Origin: Punica granatum
Taxonomy: Eukaryota > Streptophyta > Magnoliopsida > Myrtales > Lythraceae
Reading direction: 5' to 3'
Assembly: GCF_007655135.1 (NCBI RefSeq)
Contig: NC_045128.1
Span: forward strand, 17,438,230-17,502,229
Length of the DNA stretch: 64,000 nucleotides
Made by a program: the position numbers and the translations under genes. Of this stretch, positions 10,452 to 22,066 are shown one piece after another; the first letter of the stretch is position 1; each line of letters starts with the position of its first letter. Below the pieces are notes generated by a model, which did no database searches, had not been told where the DNA came from, and saw only the letters and a list, made by a program, of their open reading frames with translations.

Positions 10452-13284
10452 GTGGACTTCTCATGGTCCTCACCCTTCCTCCCCGGCGAGACGATCAGTA
10501 GCTCAAGGGCCAACCATCCAAACAACACTAACTCCCCATTAATCCCGCGCAATCGATTATGTCATTGCATGGTTGAGCACACGTCCCTCTATGCTACAAG
10601 TGCTTCCATCAGCACAACTGAGCATGCCCTTTCCGCGTCGTGCGAGCACACCCCTACCTTGCCCATGCACGCATCCTCGACACACCTTGTGCATGTCTCT
10701 CAGTGTGCTTGCATGACGCCTACCAGGCCAGTTCGCTCCCCTACGCTGTTGCATTCAAATTACGAATAGTTCTCGTTCCTTCATTGCTTTTCCTCTTCCC
10801 ATTGCAGGAAATAACTGACAAGAAGGTAACTTGAACCTTGAACGACCACAATTAGGACAATGAACACTTCCCGTCCAGCACCTTGGAACTTCGACACCGA
10901 ATCCCAACCCTCCCTCCACAAAAGATCACAGGCAACAGCTCCGACGAATAGAGCATGACCCTGCCCACCCGCCGTAAAAGTCACTAGCACGATCACATCT
11001 CCGACCGGAGAATGATCCCTGCCCACCCTCCGCTGTGGCCATCAACCAGCCACTGGGGCAACATGCACTCTTCTTTAAACTCTCTTTTGCTTTAATTTAA
11101 ATGCATTCCCACAAATGGTTTCCCAGCATGAACAAATCCTTCAATTGAGCATTAGGACAGTCTTTGCGATGCCCTATTAGTTCTTTTGGACCTGTTCGAC
11201 TCGCCTGTCCTCATGGGACCCGGCTCCTCGAGCCTTCCCTAGGACGGCTGCGCAGGCCTACTCACAATTAGGGAAAATATGCTTATGTGACCTTAGTCAC
11301 GGTCTAACCACTCCAGAGTGGTGATGACCAGATTCTCGGAAACAAATGTCGTCTGCACGTGGCAACCCATGGGTCGCGGGTGGGACAAAAAGGGATTTTC
11401 CCATGGGACCACCTCATATTTCTTACCACATATCTCCCCGCATAATCGCCTAATGCATTGTCTTCTTTGTCATCCTTCACAAGGGCATATTGACCACAGG
11501 AGAAGAACGATGCGCGAGTTCACGCTTCCCCGAGAACTTGTCTTGGAACCTTTCCTTATACTTTGACGTGGGAGGTGTCCAACGATGAGGTACCCTCCAT
11601 GAAGTCGAAGACGAGGACAATCGAGCGAATCGCCCAGCATCAACACAACCGTCTTCCTCGAATATTCAGCGACTTTAGCAGCATGCACCATCCAAGAGGC
11701 ATGTACTGCTGAAATAGCAAGATATGATTGGGGACAACGATAGCACAAGGCGCCTTCCACGGGCCATTTCAACAAATGAAGACCGGGGCATCCCCGTTCA
11801 ACATTCGCATCAAGGCAACCACGTTTCCCTATTCCACATGGGGCAATTTGACATCTTCTTTTCCTAGACAATAGGGGAAGTTCACATGTAATGCTTGTAA
11901 GGGCAAATGACACGAAGTTCAGCTTTTGAATGCACGAGAGTCAGACTTCCAAGAAAGCCGGTCCTCACAAAATAGGGCTAGCGACATACAACAAGTCTCC
12001 ACGAGGCGAAGCACACCAAAGCGACCTCGGCGATGCAAAGTCGAGGAGTTTCAAACAAAGACACGGGGCACCAAAACAAACCCCAGCTGCAAGAAAAAAA
12101 ATAGAGCGAAAAGAAGCGGGAAAAACCCGCCAATGAAGAGAGAGAGAAAAGACGCGGGAAAAACCCGTCAATGAAGAGAGAGAGAAAAGACGCGGGAAAA
12201 ACCAGTCAATGAACAAAACAAGGCACCGCCGAGATTTAAAACTCCGGCACCGTCAATCCTGAGAAATCAACAAACCCCGACAAAAAGGGGAGCAGCAGAT
12301 ACAACTCCTTGACAGAGACAAAAAACAATGCATTTGGAGGTTGAATCTTTCGAACCCTTCGCCCTTGCAAACTCGAGAGATAAAAGAATCGAGCCCGCTA
12401 GGTCGAAAACCCCTTTTGGGGAGGCCTAGGCAAAAGCTAGGGTAAAAGAGAGGCACGACCGGAAACCCTTTGGGGCGGTTGTGGCAAAAGGAGAGCTCTT
12501 CCCCTTTAGGTTGAGAGGTGCGGCTCCGAGGTGGGTGACCGTAGCAAAAGGAGAGCAAAACGAGAGATAAATAAAATTGCCCCCTAGTCTCTCACACATC
12601 GTGCGGACAAGGGATCCCCAAGGGAAGTGGCCAATTTATCAAATTCCAACACGATCCTCGATCAGCTCTCCAATACCATTCAACCGTCCAGGAAGGAACC
12701 TTCCCCAAGCACAGTGGGCAACTGAATATACCGTCCAAGCAGTTCGATAAAACCTACACAACAGAAGGACGAAGGAAGATGGGGGTACATCTCGCTGCAA
12801 GCGTGAACCCGTGTATCCTTTTAGCCTGGGGCAACATGCTTCCCAAGCTTTCTCTTTTCTCCTTGTCTTTGCATAACTCCGAATGGGTCACAGCCACCCT
12901 TTAACAGGCTACCACAGAGCCAAAATCCCAGACATTCCTCTCCGGGGGTTTAGTCATAACACTTTGGAAATTGTCAGACCGAGTCTGACCAAATCTGAAT
13001 AGAAATCCCCAAGCGGGTTGCAAATGCAGCTGCCCTATGGTACCCTATCGAGAAGGGTTCGAAGCCAACGGGCGCGTCGAACAAACAATAGAACTGCTAG
13101 GGCATCATTGGGAAGTCTCGATATGCCCAAGCATGGCTAACGAGAGCTCCTTTGAGGCCTCGCATCTAGGCCTCCGAAAACGGGACCCATCTGCACTGTC
13201 AAAGCAAAATTCTTCACGGGTTGCTCAAGCGACCCGAAACTGAAGATCTTAATGCCAAGATCACAGGTACTGCAAACGCAAAAA

Positions 13285-13324
13285 CTACGGCGGACTCTGA
13301 TTTCCGACCCCTCGGGATACGTAG
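13285..13324 (+). other. Conserved CTACG...CGTAG element, copy B
   Basis: CTACG and CGTAG bracket 30 bases containing GACTCTGATTTCCGACCCC. The same 40-base block is conserved in C (22027-22066, minus) and F (45734-45773, minus), although the arrays beside it differ completely. The ends can pair as a 5-bp helix. Confidence 0.55.
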
Positions 13325-13596
13325 GCGCTCTACTCCAGAGCTCGAGTCCCTCATCGCACGACCGGGGCATCCCCAGCGAAACAGCCCCCTCAGCGTGAGA
13401 CTGATCCTCTACAAAGCGAAGACCTCGGGGCCATGCATGACGCCATCATCAAACAAGCGCTTCGGTCACACGACAATCCGCAAGCCATAATCTCCACTGC
13501 ACCACCCAGTGCGGTTTTGGCCGAGTGTCAAAGCGAACTGTCCTTCCAACACTAAGCGCCATTCCTTAACATTGATCTTTGATCCTGCATTCCATG

Positions 13597-14870
13597 CGTG
13601 TCTTACTTTTCTTGCACTGCACGGGCCCGTAAACCCGTGTCTTACTTTTCCTGCTGCACGGGCCCGTAAACCCGTATCTTACTTTTCCTGCTAAACCCGT
13701 GTCTTTCTTTTCCTGCTACACGGGCCCGTAAACCCGTGTCTTACTTTTCCTGCTACACGGGCCCGTAAACCTGTGTCTTACTTTTCCTGCACTGCACGGG
13801 CCCGTAAACTCGTGTCTTACTTTTCCTGCTGCACGGGCCTGTAAACCCGTGTCTTACTTTTCCTACTGCACGGGCCCGTAAACCCGTGTATTTCTTTTCC
13901 TGCTGCACGGGCCCGTAAACCCGTCTCTTACTTTTCTTGCTGCACGGGCCCCTAAACCCGTGTCTTATTTTTCCTGCTGCACGGGCCCATAAACCCGTGT
14001 TTTACTTTTCCTGCAGCACGGGGCCGTAAACCCGTGTCTTACTTTTCCTGCTGCACGGGCCCATAAACCCGTGCCTTACTTTTCCTGCTGCACGAGCCCA
14101 TAAACCCGTGCCTTACTTTTCCTGCACTGCACGGGCCCATAAACCCGTGTCTTACTTTTCCTGCTGCACGGGCCCGTAAACCCGTGTCTTACTTTTCTTG
14201 CACTGCACGGGCCCATAAACCCGTGTCTTATTTTTCTTGCTGCACGGGCCTGTAAACCCGTGTCTTACTTTTCTTGCACTGCACGGGCCCATAAACCCGT
14301 GTCTTACTTTTCCTGCTGCACGGGCCCGTAATCCCGTGTCTTACTTTTCTTGTACAGCACGGGCCCATAAACCCGTGTCCTTACTTTTCCTGCACCGCAC
14401 GGGCCCATAAACCCGTGTCCTTACCTTTCCTGCACCGCACGAGCCCATAAACCCGTGTCCTTACTCTTTCCTGCACCGCACGGGCCCAGAAACCCGTGTC
14501 TTTACTCTTTCCTGCACCGCACGGGCCCAGAAAGCGTGTCTTTACTTTTCTTGCCCCGCACGGGCCCATAAACCCGTGTCCTTACCTTTCTTGCACCGCA
14601 CGGGCCCATAAACCCGTGTCCTTACCTTTCTTGCACCGCACGAGCCCATAAACCCGTGTCCTCACTTTTCATGCACCACACGGGCCCATAAACCCGTGTC
14701 CTTACCTTTCTTGCACCGCACGGGCCCATAAACCCGTGTCCTCACTTTTCATGCACCACACGGGCCCATAAACCCGTGTCCTTACCTTTCTTGCACCGCA
14801 CGGGCCCATAAACCCGTGTCCTCACTTTTCATGCACCACACGGGCCCATAAACCCGTGTTCTTACTTTAC
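13597..14870 (+). repeat. 37-bp tandem array, ~32 copies (family 2)
   Basis: The unit is CTTACTTTTCCTGC followed by TGCACGGGCCCGTAAACCCGTGT. It contains the palindrome ACGGGCCCGT, and CACGGG can pair with CCCGTG. I counted about 32 copies by eye. Copies drift from GGGCCCGTAAA on the left to GGGCCCATAAA on the right. Alternating spacer types (CACCGCAC/CACCACAC near 14600-14860, CTGCAC/CACTGCAC near 14140-14300) form two-unit higher-order repeats. The array runs straight into the degraded end of element C's LTR. Confidence 0.9.
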
Positions 14871-14874
14871 ATGA

Positions 14875-17800
14875 ACTCACGAATTTTATCTCGTCGGGGC
14901 ACGCATCCGCGCGCCTAAGCAAACGCGGCTTAAGAGTATCCACCTTCCCGAGGACGCCCGACGGACACTCGTGAGAAGGAGTCGCCACTTACTATTTACG
15001 ACTCGTAGGTCGAGGGCCGTTGAGTCGTCCGGGTCTAAGGATACGGGGTACACCTAAATGCTAAGGCAATGGTCATGTGGAACCGGAAATTCCGAATTCG
15101 GGGGTTCTATTACGTGCGGGCCTACATCCCGCACGCCCTTTCGGTACTCTAGTTTGCTAGGCTTGCCGTTTTGTTTATTTACCGCGTGATTTAGGGTTGT
15201 GCTTGACTCGCCCGTTTTGACACCGTAAATTCGATGAATTGGTCAAGTTGGGCCAAACGTCCAAAAGGCGAGTACGCTTGTGCATCGAGGAATCGGTTCA
15301 CTATCTTAGTGCTACAATTCACCGAACCATGATGGCCGATTCCCTGCGTGAACCGAAACCACGAGTATCCGAGCTCACTTATCCTTTGGTAGGGATAGAC
15401 CAACTTAACCGATTCGGCACTCGGACCTCTCGCTCATCGATCGGGATCCTTACAAGTATATGAATGAACATGCAAATAGAATTCTTACAATGTTCTCTCG
15501 ACTAATTACAAGGTACAACTGAATGAGTAGATGGATCCCGATCGGTTTGCATTGGGCCAATATTCCGCTCCGGCTCACCGTGCGTTTTGAATGACCGGTA
15601 AATAAATTAAGGCAACGCGAACTCAAAGAGCCGGGGGTCGGGTCCGATCGATCCAACGGTTTGCAGGGGAACCGGTTGGTTCCCACTGTACCCGATGGAT
15701 CGGTCGAGTTCCCGGGTGATATCTAAACCCGTTTCACGCATCCCATCCAAATTTACCTTCCACATAGGCCGCATTCGGAGTGTGACGGTGAATCGAGGCT
15801 AGATCCCATTCCGCACTCGGGTTGCACGCACTCAGTGAGTTAGGAGGCGTTGGACCTCGTGTTCGGTGATTTGGGGCGTTGAACCTCGTGTTCGGTGATT
15901 TGGGGCGTTGAACCCCGTGCGACACGTAACCTATGGGCTCGGGCCCGAACCGCAATAAATCATCATAGGCAAATGGAAAACAGACGAAAACTGATAAACT
16001 GATGGAAAACAGATAACAACTGACAAACGTAGATGAATACAGACAAATGGTGTATTAAGTCGAATGTACGTGATTTAATCAGTTATTAACCGGGGTTGAT
16101 TAACAAACAATATATCTAACCTAGGCAAACATAAAGGGCGGGCTAGAATATGGTTCTAAGCCAATTATATGTGTGAATTTGTTTTAGGACTCTTATTCAG
16201 TTAAGTGTCGCTACGGTTTCACCGAATTAGCCAAACTCGTGTTTTGACTCTAGATTGGAATCTAATATTCCGCCTATCCATTATCTAATGTTTATTTAAG
16301 TCGAGTGCACAATTAATCCGGTTCTTCGTGTTCATAACTGAAATAAAATGTTCCCCACCGAATATACGATAAGAAGAAAGAAACACCGAAAATGAACAGA
16401 AGGGGCCGCGCGAATGAAACTCGCACCCGAACGGATTGCCCTTTCTCGTTCATAGCTCTAGGTGTTTCCGACCCCCTAATGCCTAGGGTATCGGTGACTC
16501 ACGGAATGACGATTATGCCCTTGGATGATAAAATTGCAATGTTCATATATAAATTGGAGATTGCGTCACACGAAGGAGTCTAAGAAGGACTCTCATGCCC
16601 CGACTCGGGCCGCCTCAAATTGGGCCCGGACACGAGTCATAGCACGTGAGTACTCACTAGACATCAATTCTATTCGTGTTACGCGACTCGGTATTTTGAA
16701 ATTGTGAATTTTTTAATGGAAAAGGACATTCTCGCCGTTCCGTAAATCATCGATGCGTTTACAAATTAATAACCAATTTACCCAATTATTTAGTCCGAGT
16801 GATCTAATTAGCCGAATGATACGTCTCGTTTACCGTTTGTGAAGTGGTTTAATGATTGAGACCGCGAACCTCAATTGTTATGGATCAAGCAAATGATTGT
16901 TCGATATTAACGTACCTAACATACGAATTAACATGAAACCAATGATTAAATGAAAATTGTGATCACAATCAATTCCAAGAATCGGTTTTGACTGTTTCTT
17001 GCATACGTAAAACGTCAAACATGATAATAACACACATTCTATAAAGCCGATGCCGCCATGATCTTGGGTGCGCAAACAAGCACATGATGCAAATGCAAAT
17101 ATCGTATTTAAAGGGAATCGATAAAACGGCGTCGGCTCATGCAACAACGAAATAAAATAAAATAAAATAAATACGGGAACCGACTGATTTCGGGGCGAAA
17201 GAGAGCTCCTTGGACCCATTTAAGTCGTAGAGAAATGTTACCTAGCCTCGGAACACGAGGAAAGAGTCGGAGAAGTGGCAAAGGGAGTCGGGAGACTCGG
17301 CTGGAACGAACAGACCCGAACCGGTGCAGTCGGGTCGACTGGCAGACCCGACTGGCAGTCTGGCTTGTCGGGGCGGTACCGGTTGATCGGGATGGAATTT
17401 TCGTGCGGGGCCAATTGCGTTGGATTCCCAAGAGACTATGGATCGCGCCTGTGGTGGTTTCGGAAGGAGAGCATGCGTAGGTTTTCTGGAAATCGAAAAC
17501 AAAGTCGGGTTAGCTAGCAGAAAACAGAACCGACTGGGCGGAACTGACCCGACTGGGCAGGTCAGAAAGAAATGGCTGTCCCAGAGGCTCCCGGTGGTAT
17601 TTTGCTACAAGGTCGGTGGCATTGGACTCCTAACTCACTGAGGATCATGCTTGCGGTGGTTTCGAAAGGAGAGCATGCATAGATTTTCCGGAAATCAAAA
17701 ACAAAGTCGGGTTAGTAAAAAAAAGACAGATCCAGTCGAGACAAGCAGACCCGGCTGGCACCCGGAAAAGAAAAGGCTCTACAGGAGGCTCCCGGTGGTC

Positions 17801-20346
17801 TTTTGATGCAAGGTCGGTGGCATTGGACTTCTAACTGAGTGAGGAACACGGTGATAGGTGGCTCGTAGCGAGATTCAACCCGAGCTGACCTGTGCGTTCC
17901 TGCAAAGTTCGGGTTAGAAAAGATGACCAGAGGAACAAACTCGACTGGCACCCGATGAAGAAACGACTCTACTGGAGGCTCCCGGTGGTCTTTTGGTGCA
18001 AGGTCGGTGGCATTGGACTCCTAACTGACTGAGGATCATGCTTGCAGTAGTTTCATGAAGATTAGACATGTCAATTTTCCTGAGAGATGCAAAGAAAACC
18101 GGTAAAAACTGGAAAAAATCTGTGAAGGGAGAAAAGAGAGAAATGGCGGTGGTGCGCGGTTGAGCGGCTCTCGGCACGCGGCCACCTTGTCACGGGGGAG
18201 AGTGAGGGTCATGAGGAACCCCTAGGAAATGATGGCACGACTCGCCGTAGTCGTGAGGTAGTGGAAATGTCCGGGGAGCTCGGGAAGCCGTGAAAACACC
18301 TATTGGACCCGGTTCTGGACAGGGCTGGTTCGGGCTGCTGGGAGCTTCAAATCGCAAAACTAACACCGGAAATGGACTCGGGAGGTCGAATACATGTGGG
18401 GTATGTAGTTTGTTTGAGGCTCGGATAAGTCGGGAAGGAAGAACTCGCCTAGAAATCGGGAAACTCCCTAGGGACCCGATTCTGGGTTGGGCTGGAACTG
18501 CATGCTGGAAGCTTCAAATGCCGAAACTAACACCGGAAATGGACTAGGGAGGTCGAATACATGTGGGATATAAAGTTTGGTCAAGTTTGGTTCGGGTTGA
18601 TTGGCGGTCGCCGGAAAACGGTTGAGTTTTCCGGCAATTTTGCCTTGGTTTCGGGCTGAGGGAAAGCTGGACGAATTTCTGAAAAATGCTGAGCTCTAAG
18701 GGGCTTGAGAGGATTTTCTAGAGTGAGAGAGCTTGAGAGAGAATGGATGGTGAGTTGTGATTAAGTTAATGATGCAATGGGCTTATAAAGGAAGACTTAA
18801 TGGCTTGTTTAGTGAAAACTAAGTGCAATTAGTGGGTGCTTAAGGGATCCGAATTTTTGGAGGGAAGATTAGGGTGGGGAAGTTGTCTTGAAAGGTGATG
18901 GGAGGTGATGGATGGGAGAAGGGAAGTGATGGGTGTAAGAAGATATTTTGAAAATGTGTGGTGGAGGCTCATTTGGCTTGTCTTTAGAGGAGAGCCATGG
19001 CTCGCGGCTTGGCTCGGCTCGGCTCGGCTTGGCTAGCTCAAGGGTCCCACTTGATTAGGAAGAAAGCCGGAAGAAGCTCGGGGCTTGATTGATCACGCAT
19101 TCGATTTCCGTGATTCGCTTGAACGACGAATTATCGATATATGCGCGAATACGGTTTTAATGAGCCTAATATTGACACTCTTCGTATGGGTGAATGCTCG
19201 GGCGTCCCGGGGACTCGAAAGCCGATTTTGCCCCGTTTGGATGATCGGGGTGAAGTTGTCCGTTTCTGTCGCTTGTTCGCGCTTCTGCGTGATATACCGC
19301 TCGTGTCGGCATGCTTTGTGCTTTGGGCAGAACGGTTTACTTGCCGGCCCCGGCTGGAGATCGATATCCGGAGGCGTCCTAAGAATCCGTGAACGGGGCT
19401 TTCTCGGTGTTTCCCGAGTGTTCTGATGTGTTCGGAGAGCTCTGTGATCTCCGTTTGTCAAAAATGAGTCCCGAAGGCTTGTCGGGAGGCGTTTATGACC
19501 ATTAAAACGTCACTCGGGAGCTCGGTATGATTTGCTTGGTCCGAGCCAAAATGATTTCCTAGCCCCTGGGGGTTGTTGGGACTGGGTGGTGCAAAGCTCG
19601 GACGTCAACATTTCCTCGAATGAGCTCTAAGCGCAAGATTCTGCTTGAAAGGGGCCCTTTTGTTGCCGGAATAGTGCTCGGGAAACCTAAATGGATTGTA
19701 CTATGCGATCAGGGTTTGTTTTCCCAGGCCTTGAGGTCTTCGGGATTGGTTGGCGCGGATTTCGTGCACTGACGGTTCATTAAAAGCGTCTCTGGCCACG
19801 TTTCTGTGCAAAAAGGGGCCCTTTCTCCGAGTCGGGATCCGCTCGGGAGACCAAGACTAACTCTGAAAGGCAGTCTCAAACTTATTCCTTGGTCCTGGTG
19901 GTCCTTGGGTGTGTGCAGGCCTGTTTCCGGGTGCCGTTTACTTGTCCGTGGATCGAGCATCCCGGGAGCCCCGTTAGGAAGGCGTCTGCAAATGTTCGGG
20001 AGTGCCCCGGCTTAAGCAGGAGGGTTCTGAAATGCGCTCGGAGGTGCCATTGGTCATTTTGGTACCAAGAGGGATTTTTAAAGTCCCATATTGGATATCT
20101 TCTGACGCTCCGGTGATCCGATGATGAATAGTGCCATTGTGTCGGCTCCGCTGTTTTCGGGGTTTCTCGTTTGTCTGTTCTTTTGACAGTTTTCCTCTGC
20201 CTTTTCAGTGCACCCTGCTTTTCTCTTGTAATTCATGTCTCTTTGCCCGCATATTCGCCTCTGATCGTCGGGTGATGAATAGTAACCCGGGCTTTGGTCG
20301 GAGATTCTCGCTTAGGAAGCCGGTGGGCCAAAATGGGGTGCTGACA
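14875..20346 (-). mobile_element. 3' LTR of element C
   Basis: About 5.47 kb; it begins TGTCAGCACCC at 20346 on the minus strand. The other terminus has lost the usual GCGCACA end (14871-14881 reads ATGAACTCACG). It carries four ~195-bp internal units, hairpin 1 at 15113-15135, hairpin 2 at 14999-15012 and the decamer at 14978-14987. Compared with its partner LTR it has one extra 29-bp copy at 15846-15903. Short ORFs in it recur in other LTR copies by descent only. Confidence 0.85.
15846..15903. repeat. 29-bp tandem duplication private to C's left LTR
   Basis: Two consecutive 29-bp copies of GGCGTTGRACCTCGTGTTCG plus GTGATTTGG. The partner LTR has one copy at about 27737-27765. The duplication therefore arose after, or during, insertion of this element. 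Confidence 0.7.
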
Positions 20347-20362
20347 GCTTGCCCCTCTTTGG
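20347..20362 (-). other. Polypurine tract, element C
   Basis: On the minus strand, CCAAAGAGGGGCAAGC ends directly at the LTR start TGTCAG. The identical tract precedes the LTR of element F (43759-43774). It is the expected priming site for plus-strand DNA synthesis. Confidence 0.7.
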
Positions 20363-20500
20363 TTACATGCTCGGTTAGAGGATGTAGCCAAAGATTATAA
20401 GAAGCATCCCCTTTTTACACCCAGCGACTGCTCTGATGACGTTCCCCCATGGCTGCTCGTGCCTTGCTTGGATATAATGGGACATTGCGCGGGAAATTAG

Positions 20501-21612
20501 AACCGGGATGGACTCGAATGTAAATGAACCAGGATAGACCTGAATGACCGGGATGGACCCGAATGCAGATGAACCAGGATAGACCTGAATGTGACCGGGA
20601 TAGACCCGAATGCATGAACCAGGATAGACCTGAATGACCGGGATGGACCCGAATGCATGAACCAGGATAGACCTGAATGTGACCGGGATGGACCCGAATG
20701 CATGAACTAGGATGGACCGGAATGACCTGGATAGACCCGAATGCATGAACCAGGATAGACCTGAATGTGACCGGGATGGACCCGAATGCATGAACTAGGA
20801 TGGACCTGAATGACCGGGATAGACCCGAATGCATGAAACAGGATAGACCTGAATGTGACCAGGATGGACCCGAATGCATGAACCAGGATAGACCTGAATG
20901 TGACCAGGATGGACCCGAATGCATGAACCAGGATAGACCTGAATGTGACCGGGATGGACCCGAATGCATGAACCAGGATGGACCTGAATGACCGGGATTG
21001 ACCCGAATGCATGAACCAGGATAGACCTGAATGTGACCGGGATGGACCCGAATGCATGAACTAGGATGGACCTAAATGACCGGGATGGACCCGAATGCAT
21101 GGACCAGGATAGACCTGAATGTGATCGGGATAGACCCGAATGATCGGAATTTAGACCAGATGGACCCGAATAACCGAAATTTAGACCGGGTGGACCCGAA
21201 TGACCGGAATTTTGACCGATTGGACCCTGAGTGACCGGGATTTAGACCGGAAGGATCCGAATGACCGGAATTTAGATCGGACGGACCCGAATGACCAGGA
21301 TTTAGACTGGGCGGACCTAAACGAATGAAAATTAGGCCAAATGAGCCCGAACGACCGGGAGGACCTGAGTGACCGGAATTTAGACCGGAAGGACCTGAAT
21401 GATCGGAAGGAGCTGAGTGAGACCAGGATAGACCTGAATGATCGGGATGGATCCGAATGTGACCAGGATGGACCTGAATGACCGGGATGGACCCGAATGT
21501 GACCAGGATGGACCTGAATGATCGGGATGGACCCGAATGTGACCAGGATAGACCTGAATGACCGGGATGGACCCGAATGTGACCAGGATGGACCTAAATG
21601 ACCGGAATCTAG
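20501..21612 (-). repeat. 45-bp tandem array (family 3)
   Basis: Read on plus, the unit is two related ~22-bp halves, ACCGGGATGGACCCGAATG and ACCAGGATAGACCTGAATG, with CATGA or TG spacers. About 14 regular copies span 20501-21130. From 21130 to 21420 the array breaks into ~30-bp copies containing GGAATTTAGACCGG, then returns to GACC-type units. Because 45 is divisible by 3, frames of up to 184 codons stay open; these are not genes. Confidence 0.9.
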
Positions 21613-22026
21613 TCCGGAAAGCGCTATGTGATATGGCTCGCTTGGGGTTTGGGTTCGAACCGCCTCATGCGCGGTGACTGATGATGATCTCCTATCGTTT
21701 GTTCTTCTTTGAACATCGTTGGCTTAAATGGTGTGGTGCAACCCTTGATGACTTCCGATGCCTTGGGGGCACGATCTACCGTGCGAGGCAGCCATGGGTC
21801 CGTCAGTGGGGATGCCCCTTGGGGTTCCATGCGCATCGCGATGAAATTGCTTCGTCGGTGCTCTGCCCCTGGGGTGGCGGTGTGTTTGACCTGCCGGAAG
21901 CCGATTTTGCTGCTAGGGCGATTGCTTGTTGCTCTGCCAGGTGCCGGCTTTATCGCAGGGGCGATTGTAGTTTGCTGGGGATGCCCCGGTCTCGCGATGA
22001 GGGACTCGAGCTCTGGGGTAGAGCGC

Positions 22027-22066
22027 CTACGTATCCCAAGGGGTCGGAAATCAGAGTCCGCCGTAG
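22027..22066 (-). other. Conserved CTACG...CGTAG element, copy C
   Basis: The plus strand reads CTACGTATCCC...GAATT-like...CCGTAG. In element orientation it is the same block as B 13285-13324 and F 45734-45773. It lies about 1.7 kb from the 3' LTR, on the far side of the 45-bp array. Confidence 0.55.

Larger units (their letters stand above)
9318..14874 (+). mobile_element. Internal region of non-autonomous element B
   Basis: PBS and leader (9318-9840) match E and C. 9899-10182 holds a decayed coding stretch, 10430-10840 matches A and C, and 11040-13500 is non-coding sequence colinear with the internal region of C read on the minus strand. A 37-bp array occupies 13597-14870. There is no gag, protease, RT, RNase H or integrase. 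The family-1 array present in A and C is missing around 10890-10930. The polypurine tract and the first ~1.95 kb of the 3' LTR are missing at the junction with C; the LTR resumes at 32210. Confidence 0.75.

Noticed and set aside
13597..14870. Regular spaced repeats resembling a CRISPR array
   Set aside because: Units are directly tandem with no unique spacers, in a plant retrotransposon context.
20415..21100. Several overlapping minus-strand frames of 100-184 codons
   Set aside because: All inside the 45-bp array; three frames are open at once because the period is divisible by three.
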